NCBI GenBank assembly: GCA_016931555.1
Contig: JAFGEM010000098.1
Span: 1-28,095 of the forward strand
Direction: 5' to 3'
DNA: 28,095 bases
Source of the DNA: Candidatus Iainarchaeum sp.
GTDB taxonomy: Archaea; Iainarchaeota; Iainarchaeia; Iainarchaeales; GCA-2688035
Below are positions 13,334-21,654 of this stretch, piece after piece. The notes beneath the pieces were generated by a model. That model did no database searches, had not been told where the DNA came from, and worked only from the letters and a program-made list of their open reading frames with translations. Made by a program: the position numbers and the translations under genes. Every line of letters begins with the position of its first letter. Positions within the stretch are counted from its first letter, which is position 1.

Positions 13334-14869
13334 TTATGTTAAGGGTGTTTTTTCAGTCAGTGCGGCTTTTTTTATTTTTAATTCCCCCGTAAATTCGTTC
13401 CGCATTATTTTCTCTGTTTCACACAGCACAATTCTATTTTTGAAGAACGGCGCGTCCAAAACAAGGCTTTCAAATTCGCCCCCTTCCCCTGCAATGTTCA
13501 GGCCCATTTTTTTATCCAATTCTCCAAGAATTTTAATTTCTTTTCCAGTTATTCTTTTCCCGAGCCAATTTTCATCCAAACCCAAAGCAGCAATCTTGGT
13601 AAAAACAAATTCGAATTTTTCCTGCAAGAGCTCTTTCATTACATCCCACTGTTTTTTGTGCCACAAGGGAGAAAATACTTTCAATCCAAGCTCCTCTGCA
13701 ATTTTTTCAATTCTCTCTTTTTGATAATTGCTGAAAAGCGCGCCAGTAACAATTCCTGACAAATTAAATTCTTTCTTTGCACGCCCAATCAAATTTTTCA
13801 AATCTTTCAATTCCTTTTCTTTTTCCCCCAAAGTGTTCCCGATTATCAGAGTAATCCCAATTGCTCTGGATTGCAATTCAAGAATTTTGTCATCGGGCTT
13901 GTGGAACATGTGTGAATCAGGGTTTTTTGTCTGCATTGAAATCAGGCACGCTATTCCAAAGCCCTGTTTTTTCATCTCCCATAACGCAAGGCAGCTGTCT
14001 TTGCCTCCCGAGAATAATGCTCCCAGGCGCGATTCTGCACGTGTTTTTGAATGCTGTTTCATGTTCCCTGGGTTTTTTTGCTTTGAAAGTGATTCTAAAT
14101 ACACGCTTTTGCGCTTGAAGCCTTTTGTTTTTGCAAGCTTTGCAATTGCCTTGTCTGTGTTGCTGCCATACTGCGCAGCAAGCTTTTTCCGCAAAGCAAA
14201 TTTCTTCTGCAAGCCAATTTCTATTGCAGTTTCTCGCAAAATAAATTTGTTTTTCCCCCCAACAATCTTCATTCTATTTGGGAGGCTTAATGCAAATTCA
14301 ACAATTTTTTCATCCAAAAAAGGCGTACACAATTCCAACCCAAAATGTTCTGCAATTGCCCTGCAATGCAATGCCTCGTTCTCAAGCATTTTTTCAAAAG
14401 CATTTCTGCAGTCTTCCTCCAAATTTTTGCTTTCAAAGAAACGCGCATAGCCCGCAAACAATTCGTCCGCTCCAATTCCCGAAACAATTTTTTTTGCCCC
14501 CTGTTTTTTTGCTGCAGCGCAGGCAGTGTAGAATGGGAGTGATGCTCCGAGATAAACGGGACTCAAGTTATGTATAAGTTTGATTGTTTTTTTGAGATTT
14601 TCCTCTGCCTCTTTAATTTCAATCCCAATTTCTTCGAGCTTTAGAAAATATCTTTCTGCGATTTCTTTCGCATAACCCAAATCCCTTGGATTTGAATTCA
14701 TCTTTACATAAGCAAAATAACACTTAAAATCTAGCTTTACTTTTTTCATTAAAAGCGCAAGCAGAGTAGAATCAACCCCCCCTGAAAACATTAACCCAAT
14801 TTCCGATTTGGGGATAGCCTCAACGCTTTTTTCAAGCAGCTTAACCAATTTTTTCTTTTCATTTTTCAT
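13334..14869 (-). CDS. Fusion of an asparagine-synthase-like PP-loop domain and diphthine--ammonia ligase (Dph6)
   Basis: A protein of 511 residues with two ATP-pyrophosphatase domains in tandem. Domain 1 (about 1-265) resembles the synthetase half of asparagine synthase B: PP-loop MFSGGVDST at 27-35, SGIGADELFAGYARF near 130-145, and CTPFLDEKIVEFALSLP. The N-terminal glutaminase domain of AsnB is absent, so it cannot take ammonia from glutamine by itself. Domain 2 (about 280-500) is Dph6-like: PP-loop FSGGKDSCLALW near 286-297 and GEGGEFESLVLDAPFFK near 450-470. Dph6 performs the last step of diphthamide synthesis on elongation factor 2, using ATP and ammonium. A TTG at 14890 would add seven residues, but the ATG at 14869 fits family starts. 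It lies 25 bases downstream of the kinase gene. The joint function of the domains is unknown. Confidence 0.85.
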   Translation of the reverse strand: MKNEKKKLVKLLEKSVEAIPKSEIGLMFSGGVDSTLLALLMKKVKLDFKCYFAYVKMNSNPRDLGYAKEIAERYFLKLEEIGIEIKEAEENLKKTIKLIHNLSPVYLGASLPFYTACAAAKKQGAKKIVSGIGADELFAGYARFFESKNLEEDCRNAFEKMLENEALHCRAIAEHFGLELCTPFLDEKIVEFALSLPNRMKIVGGKNKFILRETAIEIGLQKKFALRKKLAAQYGSNTDKAIAKLAKTKGFKRKSVYLESLSKQKNPGNMKQHSKTRAESRLGALFSGGKDSCLALWEMKKQGFGIACLISMQTKNPDSHMFHKPDDKILELQSRAIGITLIIGNTLGEKEKELKDLKNLIGRAKKEFNLSGIVTGALFSNYQKERIEKIAEELGLKVFSPLWHKKQWDVMKELLQEKFEFVFTKIAALGLDENWLGKRITGKEIKILGELDKKMGLNIAGEGGEFESLVLDAPFFKNRIVLCETEKIMRNEFTGELKIKKAALTEKTPLT

Positions 14870-14894
14870 AATAGACTTGTGCCTGCGCAACGCT

Positions 14895-15812
14895 TTAATT
14901 GCTTTCTTGCCCTCGAAATTTTATTTTCTTTATCCTATGGTTTTTGCACGTAAAAATTATTGCATCTGCCTTTGATTTCTCATAAAGCACCATAAACGGA
15001 AGCCAGTGCTTTACAAACTCTTTAATCTGTGCATTTGTCATTCCCTGCCTCTTTCTTTTCCGCAATCTTTGCTCTTGTTCTATTCTCCACTCAATAGTCC
15101 ACTCAATTCTCTCAGGAACAATCACAGCAACAAAATCCAGTCTTGAAAAAACCCTTTTGTATTCCCCAAGAAATGCTAGGGGGCCAGCAAAATCATCCCC
15201 CTTTAAACCCAATTCTCCAACTGTCCTGTTCACAAAATTATTTTTTTCAATCTCCCCCAAAAAATTTTTTATTTTTATTTTTGGCAAACCAATCCAACAG
15301 CCGTCCAGAATAAAAAAATCCACTCGCCCAGAGACCTTTCTAATGCGCTTGCTGATTTTCCCGAAGCCATTTTTCGCACTCTTGTCAAAAAAAGGCAAAT
15401 CAAAACTCTTTCCTTTCTTAGCTTTTTCCATCACATTTTCCAGAAGCTTTATTCTGTGCGTGCCAGGTATGCCGCGTGCAATCTGATACAATGGATTTCC
15501 CGGATACTTTTTCGCGAGCCTCTTTCTCTCTTTTGCGCTCTTGTAAAAATCATCAAAAGAAACTCTTACAACCTTAAAATTCATCTCCCGTAAAACAAGT
15601 TCTAAAAGCACGCCCAGGCTTGTTTTGCCTGTTCCATTGCCCCCTCCAATTCCAACAAAAAAAGTTTTTTTTCTCCCTCTCCTGCGCAAAATATTTTTTA
15701 TTATCTTTAACCTAGCCAGAAACTCTTTTTCACTAATGCGAACGCCTGTTTTTTTCATGAACGCTCTTTTGATTGATTCAAACGTTTGCAAACAATTTTT
15801 TTCTTTCAGCAT
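14895..15812 (-). CDS. D-glycerate 3-kinase-like P-loop kinase
   Basis: A protein of 305 residues. Walker A is GGGNGTGKTS near 57-66. Downstream signatures follow the GLYK/YGR205w-type pattern in order: SFDDFYKS, NPLYQIARGIPGTHRIKLL, LPFFDKSAKNGFG, ILDGCWIGL, WRIEQEQRLR and GMTNAQIKEFVKHWLPFM. In plants and cyanobacteria this family phosphorylates D-glycerate to 3-phosphoglycerate. Archaeal glycerate kinases usually belong to other families, so the enzyme may have been acquired by transfer, or may act on another substrate, as the fungal homologue's substrate is not settled. The region after FFDKS lacks the GDR triplet of plant enzymes. A GTG at 15821 is in frame, but it is better read as part of a GTGA binding site in front of the ATG at 15812. 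Confidence 0.75.
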   Translation of the reverse strand: MLKEKNCLQTFESIKRAFMKKTGVRISEKEFLARLKIIKNILRRRGRKKTFFVGIGGGNGTGKTSLGVLLELVLREMNFKVVRVSFDDFYKSAKERKRLAKKYPGNPLYQIARGIPGTHRIKLLENVMEKAKKGKSFDLPFFDKSAKNGFGKISKRIRKVSGRVDFFILDGCWIGLPKIKIKNFLGEIEKNNFVNRTVGELGLKGDDFAGPLAFLGEYKRVFSRLDFVAVIVPERIEWTIEWRIEQEQRLRKRKRQGMTNAQIKEFVKHWLPFMVLYEKSKADAIIFTCKNHRIKKIKFRGQESN

Positions 15813-15821
15813 TTTTTTCAC

Positions 15822-15835
15822 AAAAAAAATAAAAA
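15822..15835 (-). terminator. T-rich tract downstream of the secreted heparinase-like gene
   Basis: On the minus strand it reads T5-A-T8, forty bases beyond the stop codon, without a convincing hairpin. This is the form expected of archaeal intrinsic termination. It also directly precedes the kinase gene. Confidence 0.4.
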
Positions 15836-15875
15836 CAGCGGCTTTTTAGTCTGCTGCTGGTTCTGGGCCATTGTT

Positions 15876-18800
15876 TCAGCATCCTGCCTGTGTTTTCCAA
15901 GCCAGAACTTTTTGCATGAGCGCAGCCATTTCTAGGTTGCCTGATTTCCACTGCGCAATATAACTCATCAGAGCTATCATATCAACACAATCCATTCCCT
16001 GAATACAATTTCCTGAGCCGTCACACTGCTTTGGAGCTGCACAGCTCTCATCATTTCCTCCGTTTGGAACAGGATTTTCTCCGCACCCATTGGAGCAGGT
16101 TGGCTCATAACACGGGTTGTCGGGGCAACCAACATTGTCGGGAGCGCAATTCTCCCCTGCTTCGCATGTTCCGTCGGGAGCGCCGCCATTGCATGTTGTT
16201 GCTCCCTCATATTGCAGCACAAGCGTGTGCATGCTCAATTGCACTGGAATGCTGAGTATTCCTCCTGTTGCAACAACTCCAGTTTGTGCTATGCCGTCTT
16301 TTGTGTAACTGTAATCCCCGTCTGAAACTCCTGTTATTGTAAAAGTAGTTGTTCCTCCCGCTGCATCTGGATAATCATTTCCAATGGCAATATTATAATT
16401 CTCCCCTGTTTTTTTGAGAACAACATTTGTATTTAATGTGGAATTTATTTGCAATGACCCAAATAGTATTTGTTTACCTCCAATCATTGCCATTAAACCA
16501 TTATTTGGGTTGGCTACTGCAATTTTTGCGTCTGTTGTAATTCCCTGGCTTGTTACACTTGCACTTGTCTTGTTTCTAATTATTTTATCGTCTCCCACAC
16601 TAAACCCTGAAACACTTGTTTCATTGAATTTTGTTACTGTGGGCAGACTTACTCCGTCACCACTGCTTGTGGGATAAAGCAGTGCAAAAAACTGTGCTTC
16701 TGCCCCTGTTTTTCTTAGGCGCAGTGATCCTCCGGATTGCTTTTGTATCCCGCTGGGTTCTGCAAGTATAATATGCAGGTCTTCGTTGCCCCCTTCAAAC
16801 CGGTATGTTGCGTTTCCCGAATCCTGTATTGAAAACTGGTTTTTGCTCGGCCACAAAATCCAGTCATAATCATGTGAGGAAGAATCTTTTTTGTAGTCAT
16901 CCAGAATTACAAAGAAGTTGGGTCTGATGTATAATATAGAGCGCCGTGCTTTTTCTGCGCTGCCCCAAGCATTACTCAAATCTGCGCTGACATAATCGAG
17001 ATAATCAGAGCGTATGAAATCATCAATCTGTGCAAGCCTGTCCTGCCCGTCTTTTCCGCAGAATACCTGAATTTGGTTGTCAATTACTACTGTGTTGTGG
17101 TTTGTTGTCAAATCTCCTGATTGAGGACAGCTTCCGCTGTTTGTGTAAGTCTGCTCGTTTACAAAATGCCGTTCATATGCATTCAAAAATATGGAGCCCT
17201 GGTCTGCGTCTGATTTGCCTCCGCTTCCAACTATTCCTGCCTTCATTACAAGCTGCACATCATCAAAGTCTTCGAAGCCTGAGCGCATTATGGCCATTCC
17301 TCTTTTGTAGAAAGCTTCCGATTTTGGGAGTGTTGCGTTGGGAGAAGCAGGCTGTAATGAGTCATCATAAAGCAGGAAAGCATATTTTGTTCCCTCAAAA
17401 TAGTTTCTTGTTGCGTTTTTTCCAAGAGTGTTTATGTGGTACCATTGTGCTAGGGTATTCCTGTTCACTGTTGCTACCATTGCTGGGAATGCCCTGTCTA
17501 CCATTCCGCTTCTGCAAATGTCATTGTCACAGCCCCAGCTCCCGTAAAGTGCAAAGTGTTCCCTGTCTGGCTCGAGCATGTAAATGTGGGCAATTATAGC
17601 TTCATCCATTATTTTCTCGTATTTTGCTTCCATTGAACCATTTACCCTTTTGTAGTTTCCCAAAAATCTTAGCACATCATCTGTGACTCCTTCCCCGTAA
17701 TGCCCTATTGGCCTTGGGGGAAAGCCGTCTGCAAAATTTTTTTCAACATAAAATTTGTCTATTTGGCGGAATGATTCAGCTGTCCAATATTCTGCATAAG
17801 TATGGTCTCCATAATTTGCAAGCCCTGCATTTCCCAGCGATTCTTGGAATAAAGAGAGCCAGTCATAGCGCGACCATACAGAGTCTCCAAGGGAAACCAT
17901 AAACATTTCATGCCCGCGTGCATCAAGAATAAGCCTTATCTCTTCTCTCTGTGAATCATTCAGATAAGGATAGAGCCAGTCATACCAAATAGAGAGCTGT
18001 GTCAAATAGTTTCCCCAGTCAGTGTCAAGCCTTTGTTCCGGAAGCTCCCCGCACTCGTAATGGTGGTTTGCAAAATACATTAATGCATTGACTCCACAGT
18101 CAATATAATTCTGCTTGTTTTCAAAAATTCCTTTCAGTATTGTGTGATTCATAAAGTGCCTTGTGAAGAACAAATGGCTGTCACATACTTTTGATGCTGA
18201 GCCGCAGACACTGTTGTACTGGTCTGGAAGTGGCCAGCTTGGTTCGCTGTTGGTTTTGTTGTCATTTATTCTTGCGAGGTCGCTGCTGCTGTAAAATAAT
18301 TTTGGGTGTGTTTCGCTGCTGGGTTCTCTAGTAAAGGGGTAATGCCTTACTGGTGAAATCCAGCTTTTCCACATATGATAGCTATGGTTGGAAGTGTTTG
18401 CAACTCTGAACCTGTGTGTTCCTGCATCCAGGTAAATGAGGTAATGGTAAAATCCAATGTTTTGTTTCCAGAGGTTTACCCAGCCCCCTGTTCCAGGGAC
18501 TATTTGCGGGCCCCGATCTTCGTTCATTGCGGAAAGCGTTATCCAGTCTCCAGTGTTTTTGTATGATGGTACCCCCACATGTGTTGAATCGGAAAAACCA
18601 GCGAAGGAAAGAATATAGTGTCCTGTTCTCGGCGCTGTAAAATCCCATTCAACTGTGCCTCCTTCAATAAAAAGCTGTCCTGGGTATCCCCAGCCCCCGC
18701 TGAATTGATGCCCTCCTGTAATGCCTGTATTGTGGCTGTCCATGCTATCCTGCGCCAAAGTGTTGCTAAAAAAAGCCAAGTCATCTATTTTTTCGCTGAA

Positions 18801-18980
18801 TGCTATTTCCGGAGCCTCTTGATTTACTGAAATGCAGCTTCCATCATCCGCGCCGTTTTCACAGTCATCGTCAAGGCTGTTTCCGCAGATGTCTATCATT
18901 AAGCAGCTTGTGTCTTTCGCGTGTGCAGGTGCAACAATAAACAGTACAAGAATTATTGCAAGGATAAAATTAATTTTCAT
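15876..18980 (-). CDS. Large secreted protein, heparinase II/III-like fold, with MopE-like and W-K repeat ends
   Basis: A protein of 1034 residues. The signal peptide ends near AHA (residue 21). A short Cys/Asp motif follows (CGNSLDDDCENGADDGSC), similar to MopE-type metal-binding segments. Residues about 70-215 look like a carbohydrate-binding beta-sandwich. Residues about 220-560 are helix-rich with many Trp and Tyr (WYDWLYPYLND, GHYGEGVTDDVLRFLGNY), as in the toroid of heparinase II/III and alginate lyases. Residues about 560-880 match its beta part (MKAGIVGSGGKSDADQGSIFL, NHNTVVIDN, ILDDYKK). A cysteine-rich segment and the tail LMSYIAQWKSGNLEMAALMQKVLAWK complete the protein. It probably cleaves or binds uronic-acid polysaccharides outside the cell; the exact substrate and catalytic residues are not established. 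ATG start, TATA box about 32 bases upstream. Confidence 0.7.
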   Translation of the reverse strand: MKINFILAIILVLFIVAPAHAKDTSCLMIDICGNSLDDDCENGADDGSCISVNQEAPEIAFSEKIDDLAFFSNTLAQDSMDSHNTGITGGHQFSGGWGYPGQLFIEGGTVEWDFTAPRTGHYILSFAGFSDSTHVGVPSYKNTGDWITLSAMNEDRGPQIVPGTGGWVNLWKQNIGFYHYLIYLDAGTHRFRVANTSNHSYHMWKSWISPVRHYPFTREPSSETHPKLFYSSSDLARINDNKTNSEPSWPLPDQYNSVCGSASKVCDSHLFFTRHFMNHTILKGIFENKQNYIDCGVNALMYFANHHYECGELPEQRLDTDWGNYLTQLSIWYDWLYPYLNDSQREEIRLILDARGHEMFMVSLGDSVWSRYDWLSLFQESLGNAGLANYGDHTYAEYWTAESFRQIDKFYVEKNFADGFPPRPIGHYGEGVTDDVLRFLGNYKRVNGSMEAKYEKIMDEAIIAHIYMLEPDREHFALYGSWGCDNDICRSGMVDRAFPAMVATVNRNTLAQWYHINTLGKNATRNYFEGTKYAFLLYDDSLQPASPNATLPKSEAFYKRGMAIMRSGFEDFDDVQLVMKAGIVGSGGKSDADQGSIFLNAYERHFVNEQTYTNSGSCPQSGDLTTNHNTVVIDNQIQVFCGKDGQDRLAQIDDFIRSDYLDYVSADLSNAWGSAEKARRSILYIRPNFFVILDDYKKDSSSHDYDWILWPSKNQFSIQDSGNATYRFEGGNEDLHIILAEPSGIQKQSGGSLRLRKTGAEAQFFALLYPTSSGDGVSLPTVTKFNETSVSGFSVGDDKIIRNKTSASVTSQGITTDAKIAVANPNNGLMAMIGGKQILFGSLQINSTLNTNVVLKKTGENYNIAIGNDYPDAAGGTTTFTITGVSDGDYSYTKDGIAQTGVVATGGILSIPVQLSMHTLVLQYEGATTCNGGAPDGTCEAGENCAPDNVGCPDNPCYEPTCSNGCGENPVPNGGNDESCAAPKQCDGSGNCIQGMDCVDMIALMSYIAQWKSGNLEMAALMQKVLAWKTQAGC

Positions 18981-19008
18981 ATTATTCTGTATAAATGGTT
19001 TTACCCCT

Positions 19009-19016
19009 TAATATAC
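19009..19016 (-). promoter_or_regulatory. Predicted TATA box of the secreted heparinase-like gene
   Basis: GTATATTA on the minus strand, about 32 bases from the ATG at 18980; it lies next to the stop codon of the ZIP gene. Confidence 0.45.
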
Positions 19017-19021
19017 TTTTT

Positions 19022-19786
19022 TTATGCCAGAATAACAAGTGTTGCGCCCATTACTGCGCTTCCAAGCAAAAACCCAAATGTCATTAAGTGTGTGTTGTTT
19101 TTTGCGTAATGCATTGCTGTTGGCAATAGTTCGTCAATGCATATGTAAACCATTATCCCTGCAACTATTGCAAGGCTTGCTCCAACAAGCTCTGCTGATA
19201 AGAAGGGCAGTAATATTAATGCGCCTATGAGTGCGCCTATGGGCTCTGCCAATCCAGAAAGAAAGCTTGCCCAGAGCGCTTTTCTCTTTTTTTTTGTTGC
19301 GAAGAACATTGGTATTGCAACTGCGACTCCTTCTGGAATGTTGTGCATTGCAATTGCAATGCTAGTTATCAAGCCCAATTTTAGTGATTGCAGGTTTCCT
19401 GCTAATACTGCAAAGCCCTCTGGAAAATTGTGTATTGCAATTCCAATTGCAGTAAATGAACACAGTTTTATAAGTGCAGTATTTTTTGTTTTGCATTTCA
19501 CTGCCTTCTCCATAATATACTCGTGTGGGACAGAGTAATCAATCAGAAACGCGATTGTTGCTCCTCCAAAAAAACCGATTAGGGCGTGAGCGTATCCAAT
19601 TGTTTCTATTCCTGCAGGCAGCAATTCAATAAAAGAGATTGTTATCATTACGCCCGTAGAGAACGCGAGTGAAAAAGAAAGGTATTTTGGTTTCAATTCT
19701 TTTATAAAAAAAACCACGAACCCGCCAATTACTGTAGACAAGCCTGCAAAAGTTGCTAGGATTAAACCCAAAAATACTGCATTCAT
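19022..19786 (-). CDS. ZIP family divalent metal transporter (ZupT-like)
   Basis: A protein of 254 residues with about eight membrane helices. The metal-binding helices carry IHNFPEGFAVL and MHNIPEGVAVAIP, the HNxPEG pair that forms the binuclear centre of ZIP carriers, and FLSGLAEPIGAL in the next helix. ZupT-like members import Zn2+, Fe2+ and Mn2+ into the cytoplasm. The histidine-rich cytoplasmic loop found in many eukaryotic ZIPs is missing; only a short lysine-rich loop is present. It is the import counterpart of the CDF exporter in the metal island, but the genes are nine kilobases apart and their promoters share no visible element. The ATG lies about 25 bases from TTTAATAT (19807-19814), so the mRNA is probably leaderless. 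Confidence 0.9.
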   Translation of the reverse strand: MNAVFLGLILATFAGLSTVIGGFVVFFIKELKPKYLSFSLAFSTGVMITISFIELLPAGIETIGYAHALIGFFGGATIAFLIDYSVPHEYIMEKAVKCKTKNTALIKLCSFTAIGIAIHNFPEGFAVLAGNLQSLKLGLITSIAIAMHNIPEGVAVAIPMFFATKKKRKALWASFLSGLAEPIGALIGALILLPFLSAELVGASLAIVAGIMVYICIDELLPTAMHYAKNNTHLMTFGFLLGSAVMGATLVILA

Positions 19787-19806
19787 CTGGGATGATTAGT
19801 GGAAAA

Positions 19807-19814
19807 ATATTAAA
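19807..19814 (-). promoter_or_regulatory. Predicted TATA box of the ZIP transporter gene
   Basis: TTTAATAT on the minus strand, centred about 25 bases upstream of the ATG at 19786. Confidence 0.45.
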
Positions 19815-19826
19815 AAAGCCAGCGGA

Positions 19827-20966
19827 TTATTCCAAATATGATTTGAGTGTTCTTGTAAACGCCTTTTTTGTGCTCCCTGTTTTGCCCTCTGTGACAAGTT
19901 GCATATGGGGATAGGCAATTTCAATGTCTCTTGTTTTTTCCACTGCATCCAAAATGTTTTTCACTATTTCATGTTTTGTTGCGCGCACAAAGTTCAGGTC
20001 AGTTTGGTACATTATGCTTATGTCTATTGATGATCCCCCGAGAGCCATCTGCAAATCAGGCTTTGGAATTTCTATTTCCGCAACTGTTTCCGCGCTCTTG
20101 AGCCTTTCAATATTTTCTTTTACCGCATCTTTTACAATGCCTTTTTGTATTCTTTTGGAGGCCTGTTGCATTAGTTTTATTGCTTCGCCCCAGGATTTTT
20201 TGTCTGCTTTTGATTTTGGTTTTTGGGGCTTTAAATATTTTTTTATTGTTTCAAAAGCAGTTTTTTCCATTAATTCCAAGGCTTTTTTCCAGTTGCTCTC
20301 ATATGTAATTGAAACAAACACTTCATCTGAGTAGAGCCCTTCTTGCCTTGAATAGTTTAGCACTGGATTTGTCAGTATGAATTCGTTTGGAAGCGTAATT
20401 ATTTTCTGGCTTTTCTCATGCGTGTTGGGCCGTGTTCCCTGTATGCGCGTGTACATTGTGTGAATATCCACAACATCTCCGCGCACTCCCGAGACTTCGA
20501 TTCTGTCCCCGATGTTGAATGGGTTTGAAACTATTATTGAAATCCAGCCAACAAAGTTGAGTATGGGCTTTTGCAGTGCAAATGTTATCCCAAATCCAAT
20601 AAGGCCTATTGATGTTAGCAGTGCCCCAACATCCTTGAAAAAGCTCGCAAGCAAAAGCACTAGAACAAGAAACCATATTGCATAGGAGTATATTTTTAGA
20701 ATAGTTTTTGCGCTTTTCCTGTTTCTTTTTTCTAAATATTTTCCTAGAAAGAACCTTGACAGCAGTATAAATATTTCTGTTCCGACGAGCAGCAGTATTA
20801 TTTTTGTTATAGTTGGCATTATTTCTGATAGTGGCCTTTCAATTACCTGTTCCTCTATTATCTGTATTACCATGTTCCCATACAGGAAAAGAAATGTTGC
20901 AATTATGCCTAAGGCTATTATTGTGGCAACCAATATCAAGGGCTTTTTGAGCCTGCCTCTCTCCAT
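19827..20966 (-). CDS. MscS-family channel protein with a charged insert in the cytoplasmic domain
   Basis: A protein of 379 residues. Four membrane segments lead to the pore helix VGALLTSIGLIGFGITFALQ and the beta domain NPFNIGDRIEVSGVRGDVVDIHTMYTRI, followed by ITLPNEFILTNPVLNYS, the standard MscS order. After ITYESNW the cytoplasmic part contains a lysine-rich insert of about 80 residues (KPQKPKSKADKKSWGEAIKLM...), predicted helical, that ordinary MscS proteins lack. The pore helix is less rich in glycine and alanine than in the other family member at 12245-13300, so the conductance or gating probably differs. The ATG lies 32 bases from a TATA-like box, and a perfect 12-base palindrome adjoins that box. 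Confidence 0.85.
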   Translation of the reverse strand: MERGRLKKPLILVATIIALGIIATFLFLYGNMVIQIIEEQVIERPLSEIMPTITKIILLLVGTEIFILLSRFFLGKYLEKRNRKSAKTILKIYSYAIWFLVLVLLLASFFKDVGALLTSIGLIGFGITFALQKPILNFVGWISIIVSNPFNIGDRIEVSGVRGDVVDIHTMYTRIQGTRPNTHEKSQKIITLPNEFILTNPVLNYSRQEGLYSDEVFVSITYESNWKKALELMEKTAFETIKKYLKPQKPKSKADKKSWGEAIKLMQQASKRIQKGIVKDAVKENIERLKSAETVAEIEIPKPDLQMALGGSSIDISIMYQTDLNFVRATKHEIVKNILDAVEKTRDIEIAYPHMQLVTEGKTGSTKKAFTRTLKSYLE

Positions 20967-20982
20967 ATCTGTCCGACTTATG

Positions 20983-20994
20983 ATACTGCAGTAT
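20983..20994 (-). promoter_or_regulatory. Perfect palindrome in the MscS-like gene promoter
   Basis: ATACTGCAGTAT is self-complementary over 12 bases and lies just downstream of the TATA-like TTTAAACA at 20994-21001. A perfect 12-base palindrome is expected several times by chance in a window this long, so only the position speaks for an operator. Confidence 0.3.
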
Positions 20995-21001
20995 GTTTAA
21001 A
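20994..21001 (-). promoter_or_regulatory. Predicted TATA box of the second MscS-like gene
   Basis: TTTAAACA on the minus strand, about 32 bases from the ATG at 20966. Confidence 0.4.
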
Positions 21002-21018
21002 AACAGTGCTTTGAGATT

Positions 21019-21570
21019 TTACTCTGGATTGCATTTTTCGCATTCTTCAGAAAAGCACAGGCATTCCGGTTCATAATACTCGCGCGCGTGCTTGCAGCTT
21101 GGGCATTCTTCCGGCGGCTCTGTTCCCGTATGAATGTAACCGCATTTGCTGCACTTCCAAGCAATAGGTTTTTTTCGTTTATAAACTGCCCCATCTTCAA
21201 CCATTTTCAAGAGTTTTTTGTATCTGTTCTCGTGTCTTTCCTCTACCTCTGCAATTTCTGTAAACAGCTTTGCAACTTCTTTTTTGCCTTCTTTTTCCGC
21301 CTGCTTTGCAAATTCTGGATACATTTTTGTGTGCTCGTAATTTTCTCCGGCAATGGCTTCTTTCAAATTTGTTTTTGTGTCGCCAATCCCCTTTAAGTGT
21401 TTGAACTCGTCTTTTGCATGCTGCATTTCATTCAAGGCGGTTTCCTCAAAAATCTTTGCAATGTAATGGTATCCCTGTTTGCGCGCTACTTTTGCAAAAT
21501 AATCATACTTATTCCGCGCCTGGCTTTCGCCTGCAAAGGCGGCTTTCAAATTTTCTTCAGTTTTTCCCAT
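21019..21570 (-). CDS. Rubrerythrin with an extra cysteine-rich tail
   Basis: A protein of 183 residues. The ferritin-like four-helix domain carries the diiron ligands in FAGESQARNKY, ALNEMQHAKDE, GENYEHTKMY and EVEERHENRY. The C-terminal rubredoxin domain is C140-x2-C143-x12-C156-x2-C159, which binds a single Fe(SCys)4. Rubrerythrin reduces hydrogen peroxide in anaerobes, taking electrons from rubredoxin or flavin reductases. After the usual end, 24 further residues contain CLC (170-172) and CEKC (177-180), an unusual extra thiol or metal site. A TTG at 21576 is in frame; the ATG at 21570 gives the standard start MGKTEENL and has GGAGG ten bases upstream. The reductase at 23340-24242 carries a very similar rubredoxin-type domain and is a likely electron donor. 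Confidence 0.92.
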   Translation of the reverse strand: MGKTEENLKAAFAGESQARNKYDYFAKVARKQGYHYIAKIFEETALNEMQHAKDEFKHLKGIGDTKTNLKEAIAGENYEHTKMYPEFAKQAEKEGKKEVAKLFTEIAEVEERHENRYKKLLKMVEDGAVYKRKKPIAWKCSKCGYIHTGTEPPEECPSCKHAREYYEPECLCFSEECEKCNPE

Positions 21571-21633
21571 ATCCAAAAAACCTCCTTTCTTAAAAAAATT
21601 GGGGGCGTAATCATTAAAATTATTTTTTTTTAC

Positions 21634-21640
21634 AAAAAAA
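21634..21640 (-). terminator. T-tract downstream of the SPFH gene pair
   Basis: Seven T residues on the minus strand, 14 bases after the stop of the second SPFH gene and 64 bases before the rubrerythrin ATG. No stable hairpin precedes it. Confidence 0.4.
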
Positions 21641-21654
21641 GCTTTAATTTTTGG

